Translations under genes and position numbers: made by a program | Source of the DNA: Allonocardiopsis opalescens | GTDB taxonomy: Bacteria > Actinomycetota > Actinomycetes > Streptosporangiales > Streptosporangiaceae | Direction of reading: 5' to 3' | DNA length: 64,000 nt | NCBI RefSeq assembly: GCF_003002095.1 | Contig: NZ_PVZC01000004.1 | Location: 310,001-374,000, forward strand | Shown here: one piece after another, positions 26,429 through 33,553 of the stretch | How the letters are laid out: each line of letters opens with the position of its first letter | How positions within the stretch are numbered: the first letter of the stretch is position 1 | Notes under the pieces: model-generated | Told to the model about the DNA's origin: nothing | Database searches by the model: none | Seen by the model: the letters and a program-made list of their open reading frames with translations, nothing else

Positions 26429-27046
26429 GTGGCAACGCAGCAAGATCGCTTCCTTGTCGGCGGCAAGCCGCTCCGCGCCGACGCGGAGCGGACGGTGCAC
26501 ACGATCCTGGAGGCCGCCGAACGCGTGCTCTCGGGTGATCCCACGGCCACCATGGAGCAGATCGCCGAGGCGGCCGGCGTGGCCCGCACCACCGTTCACC
26601 GGCGCTTCGCCACCCGGGAGGCGCTCATCGACGCGCTGACCCGCTGGGCGACCCGGCAGTTCGCCGCCGCCGTCGACGGCGCGGTCTCCGACACCGCGCC
26701 CCCCCTGGTGGTCCTCTACCGGGTCACCGCGGACGTGCTGCGCGTCAAGATCGGCTGGGGCCACGCCATGAACCGGGCGGCGGTCGCCGCGGATCCGGAG
26801 ATCGCCCGGGTGCACGCCGAAGTGCTGGCCAAGTGCGACCGGCTCTTCCACCGCGCGCGGGCCGCCGGACTCCTGCGGCCCGACGCCGACCTCGAGTGGG
26901 CGCGGCGCTGCTACTACGCGCTCATCCACGAGGTCACCCAGGGCGGAACCGCCGACGCGGACGTCGACGCGCTGACCACCCTGATCGTGGACACGCTACT
27001 GCGGGGATTCGGCGCCGACCCCGGGCGCCCGCCGGCAGGTCTGTGA
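26429..27046 (+). CDS. TetR-family regulator
   Basis: A 205-residue TetR protein. The helix-turn-helix covers about residues 20-65 (MEQIAEAAGVARTTVHRRFATREALIDAL), followed by a helical ligand domain. The GTG start has no Shine-Dalgarno but a -10 box ends 6 bases before it, so a leaderless mRNA is likely. Its gene diverges from the SDR and it is the probable repressor of both. Confidence 0.88.
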   Translation: MATQQDRFLVGGKPLRADAERTVHTILEAAERVLSGDPTATMEQIAEAAGVARTTVHRRFATREALIDALTRWATRQFAAAVDGAVSDTAPPLVVLYRVTADVLRVKIGWGHAMNRAAVAADPEIARVHAEVLAKCDRLFHRARAAGLLRPDADLEWARRCYYALIHEVTQGGTADADVDALTTLIVDTLLRGFGADPGRPPAGL

Positions 27047-27126
27047 CCGGCCGGGCGCCGCCGGCGTCCGCCGCACCGCCGCGGTCCGCCGTCCGCAGCG
27101 GCCCGCGGACGCCCCCGGACAGCGGT

Positions 27127-27158
27127 CGGGCGCGGAACCCGTGCGGGTTCCGCGCCCG
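27127..27158. terminator. Bidirectional terminator hairpin
   Basis: Perfect 14-base arms CGGGCGCGGAACCC and its complement with a GTGC loop, located between the convergent TetR and GlsB-like genes. Confidence 0.75.
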
Positions 27159-27200
27159 AAGCCTGCGCGATGGGTGGTCCGGGTAGGACCGCCGTCAGGG

Positions 27201-27470
27201 TCAGACGCGCGTACGGCGCCCGGCGACCATCCGGTAGACGAGCAGGACGATGATCGAACCGATGATCGCGGCGACCCACGAGGACAGTTCGAAGAAGCCG
27301 TCCATCGGATCGGCGCCGAACAGCAAGCCGCCGAGCCAGCCACCGAGCAGCGCCCCGATCACGCCGATCACCAGTGTCACCAGAATGCCGCCCGGGTCCT
27401 TGCCCGGCAGCAGGAACTTGGCGATGGCACCGGCGATCAGGCCGAGGATGAGGAAAGCGATGAAGCCCAT
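27201..27470 (-). CDS. GlsB/YeaQ/YmgE-family stress-response membrane protein
   Basis: An 89-residue protein made of three hydrophobic, Gly-rich helices: MGFIAFLILGLIAGAIAKFL, ILVTLVIGVIGALLGGWLGG and SWVAAIIGSIIVLLVYR. This is the transglycosylase-associated (GlsB/YmgE) family, small inner-membrane proteins often induced by stress. AAGGAG lies 10 bases upstream of the ATG. The 315 bases upstream are AT-richer than average and may hold its stress promoter, though I cannot point to a clear alternative-sigma consensus. Confidence 0.9.
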   Translation of the reverse strand: MGFIAFLILGLIAGAIAKFLLPGKDPGGILVTLVIGVIGALLGGWLGGLLFGADPMDGFFELSSWVAAIIGSIIVLLVYRMVAGRRTRV

Positions 27471-27785
27471 ATCCGTTGTGCTCCTTCCGGCAGAAGCGCT
27501 ACCGCGTCGTTGCTCGCCGGCGGTCGGCGAGCGAGTTCCGCGGTCGGCGGCACGTCTCTCGACATTCCGCCGTCTGCGGCGTTCGCTGTGGGACTGCCCG
27601 TGCCAATCGCGAACATGCGCAGATCTCGCCGAAGTTTGCCCAAAACTTGAGGTAATCGCAGCTCAGCGAAGCTTGCTTTGCTGAGCGAAACGGTCACGGC
27701 CGCTCCGTGAAGCAATGGAAGTGATCCATTTCCGGGCCCCGGATCCGACGATCCGGACGCGGAAGTCCGCCGGCGGCGCCGATCG
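27471..27785. promoter_or_regulatory. AT-richer control region with a 26-base inverted repeat
   Basis: The gap upstream of the GlsB-like gene has no credible gene. GCTCAGCGAAGC and GCTTTGCTGAGC at 27661-27686 form an inverted repeat with one mismatch around TT. It could be an operator for the membrane-protein gene or the terminator of the LysR gene, whose stop codon lies 100 bases away. Confidence 0.45.
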
Positions 27786-28697
27786 TCAGCCGGGCGGCGC
27801 CGGCAGCTGGCGCAGCAGGGCGCGCAGCGGCTGCAGCGCCGGATTGGTGTCCTCGGTCCGCCAGGCCAGCCGCACGGTGCGGTTGAGCCCGGGCGCCGCC
27901 AGCGGGCGGCGGCCCAGCGGCGGCCCGCCGACCTCCAGCGCCGACAGCGGCAGCACCGCCACCCCCAGCCCGGCCGCCACCAGCGCGCAGGTCACGGTGT
28001 AGTTCTGGCTCTCGAAGGCGATGTCGGGCGCGCCGAGCCCCTCGCCGCGCATCAGCGCCTCCAGCGCGTCCCTGCTGCCCCGCCCGGACGGCTCGGCGAT
28101 CATCGCCCGGCCGGACAGCTCCCGCCAGGCCAGCGGCACCCCGGGCTGGTCCAGCGCGTGCCCCGCCGCGGTGACCAGCACCAGCTCCTCCGAACGCAGC
28201 GTCTCCACCGCCACCCCGGAGACGGCCGGTTCGGCCGGGCCGTGGTCGTAGGTGTGGGTCAGCACCAGGTCGACCTCGCCCGCCGCCAGCGCCCGCAGCC
28301 CAGCCGGCGGCTCGTACTCGCGCAGGTGCAGCCGGACGGCCGGGTGCGCGCGGCGGAAGGCCGCCAGCACCGGCGGCAGCAGCCGGGTGCCGGCGGTGGC
28401 GAAGGTGCCGATCCGCACGGTGCCCGAGTTCAGCCGCGCCACCTCGGCCACCGCGTACCTGGCCCGCTCCAGCTCGTCCAGCACCCGCCTGGCGTGCTCG
28501 ACCAGCACCTCCCCGGCCGGGGTCAGCTCCACGCCGCGCCGGTGCCGCACCAGCAGCGGGGTGCCCGCCTCGCGCTCCAGCTTGGTCAGCGACTGCGACA
28601 GGGCCGGCGGGGTGTAGCCGAGGCGGTCCGCGGCCTGGGTGATCGACCCGGCCGAGGCGACCGCCACCAGGACCTTGAGCCGGCTCACGTCGTACAC
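27786..28697 (-). CDS. LysR-family regulator
   Basis: A 303-residue protein. The N-terminal winged helix spans about residues 5-62 (LVAVASAGSITQAADRLGYTPPALSQSLTKLEREAG), followed by the periplasmic-binding-like effector domain (TVRIGTFATAGTRLLPPVL, then AEPSGRGSRDALEALM). TTAACT lies 7 bases before the GTG start, which suggests a leaderless transcript. Nothing divergent within 180 bases is a clear target. Confidence 0.9.
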   Translation of the reverse strand: MYDVSRLKVLVAVASAGSITQAADRLGYTPPALSQSLTKLEREAGTPLLVRHRRGVELTPAGEVLVEHARRVLDELERARYAVAEVARLNSGTVRIGTFATAGTRLLPPVLAAFRRAHPAVRLHLREYEPPAGLRALAAGEVDLVLTHTYDHGPAEPAVSGVAVETLRSEELVLVTAAGHALDQPGVPLAWRELSGRAMIAEPSGRGSRDALEALMRGEGLGAPDIAFESQNYTVTCALVAAGLGVAVLPLSALEVGGPPLGRRPLAAPGLNRTVRLAWRTEDTNPALQPLRALLRQLPAPPG

Positions 28698-28886
28698 AAG
28701 TCCGAGTTAACACGGATCCGGCGGCTTCGGTACACCCGTTGAAGGCTGCCCGGCGCCAGGGGCCCCGCGGCGCAGGACCGGTCCCGGCCTGCGCACCGCC
28801 CACCGGCGGGACGGCGGCGGGGCGCGGCGCGGCGGGCGCCCCGGCCCCCGAGTTAGGCCCGCACGGACCGGGGCAGCGGGGGCGCT

Positions 28887-29030
28887 ATGAGCGTAATTCT
28901 GTGGATTCTCGCCGTCATCCTGATCGTCGCCGGCGTCGTCGCCCTGCTGCGCCGCCAGGTCCTGTGGGGGGTGGTGCTCATCGTCGTCGGACTGATCGTC
29001 GGTCCGGGCGCCTGGGGCATCGGTCTATGA
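28887..29030 (+). CDS. Small two-helix membrane protein (GPG-motif type)
   Basis: A 47-residue reading frame: MSVILWILAVILIVAGVVAL, a short basic RRQ turn, then VVLIVVGLIVGPGAWGIGL. It resembles the small actinobacterial membrane proteins that end in a GPGG-like motif. A G-rich stretch precedes the ATG and a strong terminator follows 23 bases after the stop, which supports a real gene. The function is unknown. Confidence 0.7.
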   Translation: MSVILWILAVILIVAGVVALLRRQVLWGVVLIVVGLIVGPGAWGIGL

Positions 29031-29052
29031 CCCGCCCCGCCGCCCGCCCCCC

Positions 29053-29080
29053 GATCCCGGCCGCCGACGCGGCCGGGATC
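29053..29080 (+). terminator. Strong intrinsic terminator
   Basis: Perfect 12-base arms GATCCCGGCCGC / GCGGCCGGGATC, CGAC loop, then TTCTCT. It follows the small membrane-protein gene. Confidence 0.8.
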
Positions 29081-29254
29081 TTCTCTGCCCCCGGCCCCGA
29101 GGGGCACCCCTGGTCGTGAGCCCGGCCGGGAATGCGGCATCATGGCTTGTCGCAGCCCGTGCGCCGTGCGCGGCGCCCCCCTCGCGGCGGTCCTCGGCCC
29201 CGAGCGGTGCGGCGCACCGCCGGCGCGTCAACCGCCACCGGGGGTCCCACAGCC

Positions 29255-30052
29255 GTGAAGAGCGTCGAGCCCGAAGTCTTCCTGATCGCCCGCCCGCAGC
29301 TCGACTACGACGAGGTGGCGCGCTACCTCGCCGAGGTCGGCGGAACCAGCTGGCTCGAACGGCTCGACCGGGGCGACCTGGACGCCGAGCTCAACGACGC
29401 GCAGAACCTGGCCGAGTTCGCCGGCCGGCTGTGCTACCGCTCCTGGGAGCCGGGCCTGAACCCCAACGTGGTCCGGGTCCGCACCGACCAGGGCCAGTAC
29501 CTGGAGAACATCCTGCGCAGCCTGCACGGCTCCGTCCTGGAGCACGTCAGTTTCAGCTTCGCGCTGCACAACGTGAGCCGCGTGCTGACCCACGAACTCG
29601 TACGGCACCGCCCCGGCACGGCCGTCTCGCAGGAGTCGCTGCGCTTCGTGCGCCTCACCGACCTGCCGTTCTGGTTCCCCGACTGGGCGGCCGAGGACCC
29701 CGAGCTGATGAAGCGCGCCACCGCGATGCTGGACCAGATGGAGGAGTTCCAGCGCTGGATGGCCGACCACTTCGGCCTCGACGACGAGGGCGTGCCCTTC
29801 GCGCACAAGAAGCACCGCACCTCCTTCATGCGCCGCTTCGCCCCCGAGGGCGTGGCCACCGGGCTGGTGTGGACGGCCAATGTGCGCACGCTGCGGCACA
29901 CCCTGGAGGCGCGCACCGCGCCGGGCGCCGAGGAGGAGATCCGGCTGCTGTTCGGCCGGATCGGCGAGCTGATGCGCACCGAGGCGCCCGCCCTGTTCGG
30001 CGACTACGAGGTCACCGACGGCGCCTGGGTGCCCGCCTGGCGCAAGGTCTGA
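29255..30052 (+). CDS. thyX: Flavin-dependent thymidylate synthase
   Basis: A 265-residue enzyme making dTMP from dUMP with methylene-tetrahydrofolate, FAD and NADPH. The dUMP-binding signature begins LVRHRPGTAVSQESLRF (about residues 115-131); the Ser that is normally 8 positions after RHR is at the ninth, so the motif is one residue longer than RHR-x7-S. HVSFSFALHNVSRVLTHELVRHR and NVRTLRHTLEARTAPGAEEEIR are the other family blocks. I chose the GTG at 29255 from domain alignment; no strong Shine-Dalgarno is visible. Confidence 0.92.
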   Translation: MKSVEPEVFLIARPQLDYDEVARYLAEVGGTSWLERLDRGDLDAELNDAQNLAEFAGRLCYRSWEPGLNPNVVRVRTDQGQYLENILRSLHGSVLEHVSFSFALHNVSRVLTHELVRHRPGTAVSQESLRFVRLTDLPFWFPDWAAEDPELMKRATAMLDQMEEFQRWMADHFGLDDEGVPFAHKKHRTSFMRRFAPEGVATGLVWTANVRTLRHTLEARTAPGAEEEIRLLFGRIGELMRTEAPALFGDYEVTDGAWVPAWRKV

Positions 30053-30057
30053 GCCGC

Positions 30058-30095
30058 CGGGCCCGCGCCGGCCCGAGGTGGGTCGCGCGGGCCCG
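30058..30095. terminator. Hairpin between convergent thyX and flavohemoprotein genes
   Basis: Perfect 11-base arms CGGGCCCGCGC / GCGCGGGCCCG directly after the thyX stop. Confidence 0.65.
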
Positions 30096-30104
30096 CCCGG
30101 TCGC

Positions 30105-31412
30105 TCAGTGCACCGCCTCGTGCCGCACCGCCTCCGCCAGCTGGAGCACCGCGGTGTCGTCCTCGGCGGCCGGCCCCTCCTCGGCCGCCCGCTGCGGCGG
30201 ACGGGCCGCCAGGCCGAGCAGACGGGGGCCGCGCGGCTCCTCCGGTTCGGGCGCCGGGCCGGAGCCGGCCGCCGCCGGGGGAGCGGCGTGCGCGCCGCCG
30301 TGGGCGTCCAGCTCGTGCCCGATGCGGTCCTCGGGCACCCCCGCCTCGCGCAGCGCTTCCAGCGCGAGCCGCACCAGCGCGGGCGGGCCGGACACGCAGG
30401 CGTCGTACTCGGCGAGCCCGTCCAGGCCCGCCAGCGCGCGGCGCAGCGCCGCCTCGCGCCCGGCGGGCAGCCCGGGACCGTCGCCGGGGGCGGGCACCAG
30501 CCGCACCGCAGGGCAGGCCCGGCGCAGCTCGCGCAGCGCGGCCATGTCGTAGAGGCCGGCCCGGTCGCGCACCGCGTGCACCAGCACCACCCGGCGCGGT
30601 CGCGCCAGCGCGGCGGCCTGCTCGGCCAGCGCCTTCACCGGCGCCAGGCCGGTGCCGCCCGCGACGCACAGCAGCGGCCGGGCCGAGTCCTCGTCCAGCA
30701 GCATGGAGCCCTCGGCCGGGCCGAGCACCAGCCGGTCGCCGGGACGGGTGTGCGCCACCAGCGCGCCGCTCACCCAGCCGCCGGGGACCCGCCGCACGTG
30801 CAGCTCCACCGTGCCGTCGGCGCGCGGCGCGCCCGCGAGCGAGTACCGCCGCCAGATCCGCGGCCAGCGCGGGTGCTGCACGGTCAGGTGCTGGCCCGGC
30901 CGGTGGCGCAGCACGCCGTGCGGGCGCAGGGTGAGCACGGCGAGGTCGTGGGCGCGCCGCTCGTGCGCGAGCACCTCGGCGTGCCACCACGGCGGCTCGG
31001 AGCCGGCCGCCTCGGCGGCGGCCGCCCGCATCAGCCCGGCGGCGCGCTCGTAGCCGGCCCGCCAGGCGGCGGCCAGCTCCGGCGTCCAGTCCGCGCCCAG
31101 CTCGACGCGGAGCGTCGCGGCGAAGGCGCGGCCGAAGGCGGCGTAGTGCGCCGCGGTCACGCCGTACCTGCGGTGGGCGCGGCCGAGCCGGCCGAACAGC
31201 TCCTCGGCCGCGTCCGGGTCGCCGGCCAGCCGGGCGACCGCGCGGACCGCCTCGAACAGCCGGTCGTGCTGCTCCCCCATCGCGGCCGGAAAGAGCGCGC
31301 GCAGCCCGGGCTCCTCCGCGAACAGCCGGCCGTAGAAATACCGGATGGCCCTGCCTTTGACCCGCTCGATATGTGCGTGGCTCTCTTCGAGCGCACGGGT
31401 GTCAATGGACAT
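30105..31412 (-). CDS. hmp: Flavohemoprotein (globin plus ferredoxin-NADP reductase-like domains)
   Basis: A 435-residue protein. The globin domain (about 1-135) keeps a B10-type Tyr (IRYFYGRLF), an E7-type Gln (MGEQHDRL) and a proximal His in RAHRRYGVTAAHY. The reductase domain has the FAD motif RRYS near 187-191, the NAD motif GGTGLAP near 252, and CVSGPP. Flavohemoglobins oxidise nitric oxide to nitrate. Past the reductase domain there is a tail of about 60 residues rich in Pro, Ala and Glu that the usual 400-residue enzymes lack. The ATG at 31412 lies at the edge of a 473-base control region. Confidence 0.87.
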   Translation of the reverse strand: MSIDTRALEESHAHIERVKGRAIRYFYGRLFAEEPGLRALFPAAMGEQHDRLFEAVRAVARLAGDPDAAEELFGRLGRAHRRYGVTAAHYAAFGRAFAATLRVELGADWTPELAAAWRAGYERAAGLMRAAAAEAAGSEPPWWHAEVLAHERRAHDLAVLTLRPHGVLRHRPGQHLTVQHPRWPRIWRRYSLAGAPRADGTVELHVRRVPGGWVSGALVAHTRPGDRLVLGPAEGSMLLDEDSARPLLCVAGGTGLAPVKALAEQAAALARPRRVVLVHAVRDRAGLYDMAALRELRRACPAVRLVPAPGDGPGLPAGREAALRRALAGLDGLAEYDACVSGPPALVRLALEALREAGVPEDRIGHELDAHGGAHAAPPAAAGSGPAPEPEEPRGPRLLGLAARPPQRAAEEGPAAEDDTAVLQLAEAVRHEAVH

Positions 31413-31885
31413 GGTCGTGGACCGCCGCCCTCACACGTCGTCGTAGCAGCCGGGAAGCCCGGTGGGCACGACAGCGCAGGCCGCGGCCCGGTCGGGGCCG
31501 TGCCGCGGCGGACGCGTCCTTCTCTCCCCCCGCCCACCGGATCCTCCCCCGAGCAGAGTGTCACATCCGCAGAAAGGGTGCACAACCCATTCCGGTGAGA
31601 ATGCGGCAGCGAATCCAATAAATGTTCGCGCGGCACGCGGAATAATTCCTAAGATGCTTAGTTGTTTAGCGAATTGTCGGCTGTGCGCGCCCGTCCGGGC
31701 CGCCCCCGCCGGAAGGCGCGCCGGGCCGGACGGCGGCCGGGCCGGACGGCGATGTCGGCACATGTCCCGCAACTGTCCGCAATAGGCCCGTACGGGGCGG
31801 TGACTGTGCCATCCTGTCAGGCAGCGCGCCCGGGCCGCGGGCGCCGTCGCCGGCCGCCGCGCACGGCACCGGGAAGGGGAGCAGC
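31413..31885. promoter_or_regulatory. Control region between flavohemoprotein and C26-like genes
   Basis: No credible gene in 473 bases. The part around 31570-31680 is clearly AT-rich and includes the perfect palindrome CTAAG-ATG-CTTAG at 31649-31661. The core AAGATGCTT recalls NsrR half-sites, which would suit a nitric-oxide-controlled flavohemoglobin, but it is 240 bases from that gene and the match is short. Confidence 0.45.
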
Positions 31886-32581
31886 ATGGGCCGTCCGCTC
31901 ATCGGGGTCACCGGCTACCAGGAGCCAGCCCGGTGGGCCGACTGGGTCCGCGAGGCGGTGCTGTCCCCGGTTCCCTACACGCGCGTGCTGGAGCGCGCCG
32001 GCGCGCTGCCCGTGGTGCTGCCGCCCGGCGACCCCCGCTCGGCGGCGGAGCTGGTCGGCCGGCTGGACGGCGTGGTGTTCGCGCACGGCGCGCCGGTCGA
32101 CCCCGCCCTGTACGGCGGGGTCCGCGCCGAGGGCGCCGCCCCCGACACCCAGCGCGACCGCTTCGAACTGGCGCTGGTGCGCGCCGCGGTCGCCGCCGGC
32201 ACCCCGTTCCTGGCCGTCGACCGGGGCATGCACGTGCTGAACATCGCGCTGGGCGGCAACCTGATCCCGCACCTGCCCGACGCGGTCGAGCACGACCGCC
32301 ACGCCCCCGACCCGCTCAAGCTGTCGGACCACCCCGTGCTGATCAGCGTGAGCAGCGCCACCGGCGCGGCGCTGGGCGACGCGGCCACCGTGCCGGCCTC
32401 CCACACCCAGGCGCCGCAGCGGCTCGGCGACGGCCTGCAGGCGGTCGCCTGGTTCGACGACCGCATCGTCGAGGCCGTCGAACTGGCCGGGCACCCCTTC
32501 GGGGTGGGCGTGCAGTGGCGGCCCGAGGAGGGCGACGACCCGCGGCTGTTCGCGGCGCTGGCGGACGCGGCCGCCGCCTGA
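31886..32581 (+). CDS. Class-I glutamine amidotransferase-like (peptidase C26/PuuD) protein lacking catalytic residues
   Basis: A 231-residue protein with the fold of gamma-glutamyl-GABA hydrolase (PuuD): RPLIGVTGYQEPARW, the DPALYGG region, FLAVDRGMHVLNIALGGNLIPHL, VPASHTQAPQRLG and GVGVQWRPEEG. The nucleophile elbow, normally GICRG, is AVDRG, with Asp112 (GAC) where the Cys should be. The catalytic His, normally in QWHPE, is Arg212 (CGG). Both triad positions are thus lost while the rest of the fold is kept, so it should not hydrolyse amides. It may be a binding or regulatory protein. AGGGGAG precedes the ATG. Confidence 0.85.
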   Translation: MGRPLIGVTGYQEPARWADWVREAVLSPVPYTRVLERAGALPVVLPPGDPRSAAELVGRLDGVVFAHGAPVDPALYGGVRAEGAAPDTQRDRFELALVRAAVAAGTPFLAVDRGMHVLNIALGGNLIPHLPDAVEHDRHAPDPLKLSDHPVLISVSSATGAALGDAATVPASHTQAPQRLGDGLQAVAWFDDRIVEAVELAGHPFGVGVQWRPEEGDDPRLFAALADAAAA

Positions 32582-32625
32582 TCCCGCGCGGCCCGGCGGA
32601 GCGGACCGGCCGCCCGGCTTAGAAA

Positions 32626-32638
32626 TCTACAACGTAAA
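32626..32638. promoter_or_regulatory. Operator-like repeat, copy 2 (TCTAC-N3-GTAAA)
   Basis: Identical to the copy at 22319-22331 over 16 bases (ATCTACAACGTAAAGG). It lies 45 bases after the C26-like gene and about 145 bases before the CDP-alcohol phosphotransferase. Confidence 0.5.
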
Positions 32639-32784
32639 GGCGATGGCCTGAGACCGTCGTCACCCCCGCCGGTCACACCGCGTTCTACATTCCCACCGCC
32701 GCGCCGACACTCCCGGACCCGCCGCCTCGCTGCGCGCGACCCGCACCCCCACTAGGTAGGGTCGTGGTGAAAGGGGGAGGTGGC

Positions 32785-33456
32785 GTGGCGAGTGATGCCA
32801 ACCCCGCTGCACTGGGGGAGAACCGCGTCTGGACCATCCCGAACGCGCTGAGCATCACCCGGCTGGTCGGCGTCCCGGTGTTCCTGTGGCTGGTCCTGGA
32901 GGGGCGCGACTGGTGGGCGCTGGGCGTGCTCGCCTTCGCCGGCGTCTCCGACTGGCTCGACGGCAAGATCGCTCGCGCCTTCAACCAGACCAGCAGGCTC
33001 GGCCGGGTGCTGGACCCCGCGGCCGACCGCCTCTACATCTTCGCGGCGGTCTTCGGACTCGTCGTGCGCGACATCATCCCGCTGTGGCTGGCGCTGGTGC
33101 TGCTCGCCCGCGACGTGCTGATCGTCCTCGCGCTGCCGCTGCTGCGCCACTTCGGTTACGGAACGCTGCCGGTGAACTTCGCCGGCAAGGCCGCCACCCT
33201 GTGCCTGCTCTACGCCTTCCCCCTCCTGTTCATCGGCGCGCATCCCGGCGTCGCGGGGAATGTTGCCCAGATCGCTGGTTGGGCCTTCGCCATCTGGGGA
33301 ACGGCTCTTTACTGGTGGGCCGGTGTGCTGTATGCGGTGCACGCGTGGCGCCTGCTGGCGGCCGACCGGAGGACGTCCGGTCCGGACGAGCACGAGGGCC
33401 CGTTGCGACCGGGTGGAGCGAGATCCCCGGGGACCGACGGCCCGGCCTCACCTTAG
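32785..33456 (+). CDS. CDP-alcohol phosphatidyltransferase-family protein
   Basis: A 223-residue membrane enzyme with about six helices. The catalytic motif is complete: SDWLDGKIAR, eight residues, then GRVLDPAADR, that is DG-x2-AR-x8-G-x3-D-x3-D. It transfers a phosphatidyl group from CDP-diacylglycerol to an alcohol, as in phosphatidylglycerophosphate or cardiolipin synthesis. The acceptor cannot be read. I took the GTG at 32785 behind GGGGGAGG; GTG at 32764 is an alternative with a TAGGTA box just before it. The mycobacterial pgsA2 sits in the same neighbourhood of gcvH/garA. Confidence 0.87.
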   Translation: MASDANPAALGENRVWTIPNALSITRLVGVPVFLWLVLEGRDWWALGVLAFAGVSDWLDGKIARAFNQTSRLGRVLDPAADRLYIFAAVFGLVVRDIIPLWLALVLLARDVLIVLALPLLRHFGYGTLPVNFAGKAATLCLLYAFPLLFIGAHPGVAGNVAQIAGWAFAIWGTALYWWAGVLYAVHAWRLLAADRRTSGPDEHEGPLRPGGARSPGTDGPASP

Positions 33457-33484
33457 GTAGCGACCGAAGGGAGCTGCACCCCAC

Positions 33485-33553
33485 ATGAACGTGCGCCTGA
33501 GGGCGTGGTGCCACCACAGACCCGGTCACCCGATCGGGGGGTGGACCCGGTGA
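33485..33553 (+). CDS. Candidate 22-residue leader ORF coupled to the nucleotidyltransferase gene
   Basis: ATG at 33485, reading [20 protein letters not shown] then TR and TGA at 33551-33553. AAGGGAG lies 11 bases upstream. Its stop overlaps the GTG start of the next gene (GTGA at 33550-33553), the layout of translational coupling. It is too short for composition to prove coding, so it is a candidate only. Confidence 0.35.
   Translation: MNVRLRAWCHHRPGHPIGGWTR

Noticed and set aside
27437-27715. A 92-codon minus-strand frame upstream of the GlsB-like gene
   Set aside because: It overlaps the GlsB-like start and Shine-Dalgarno, has no family match, and covers what looks like a control region.
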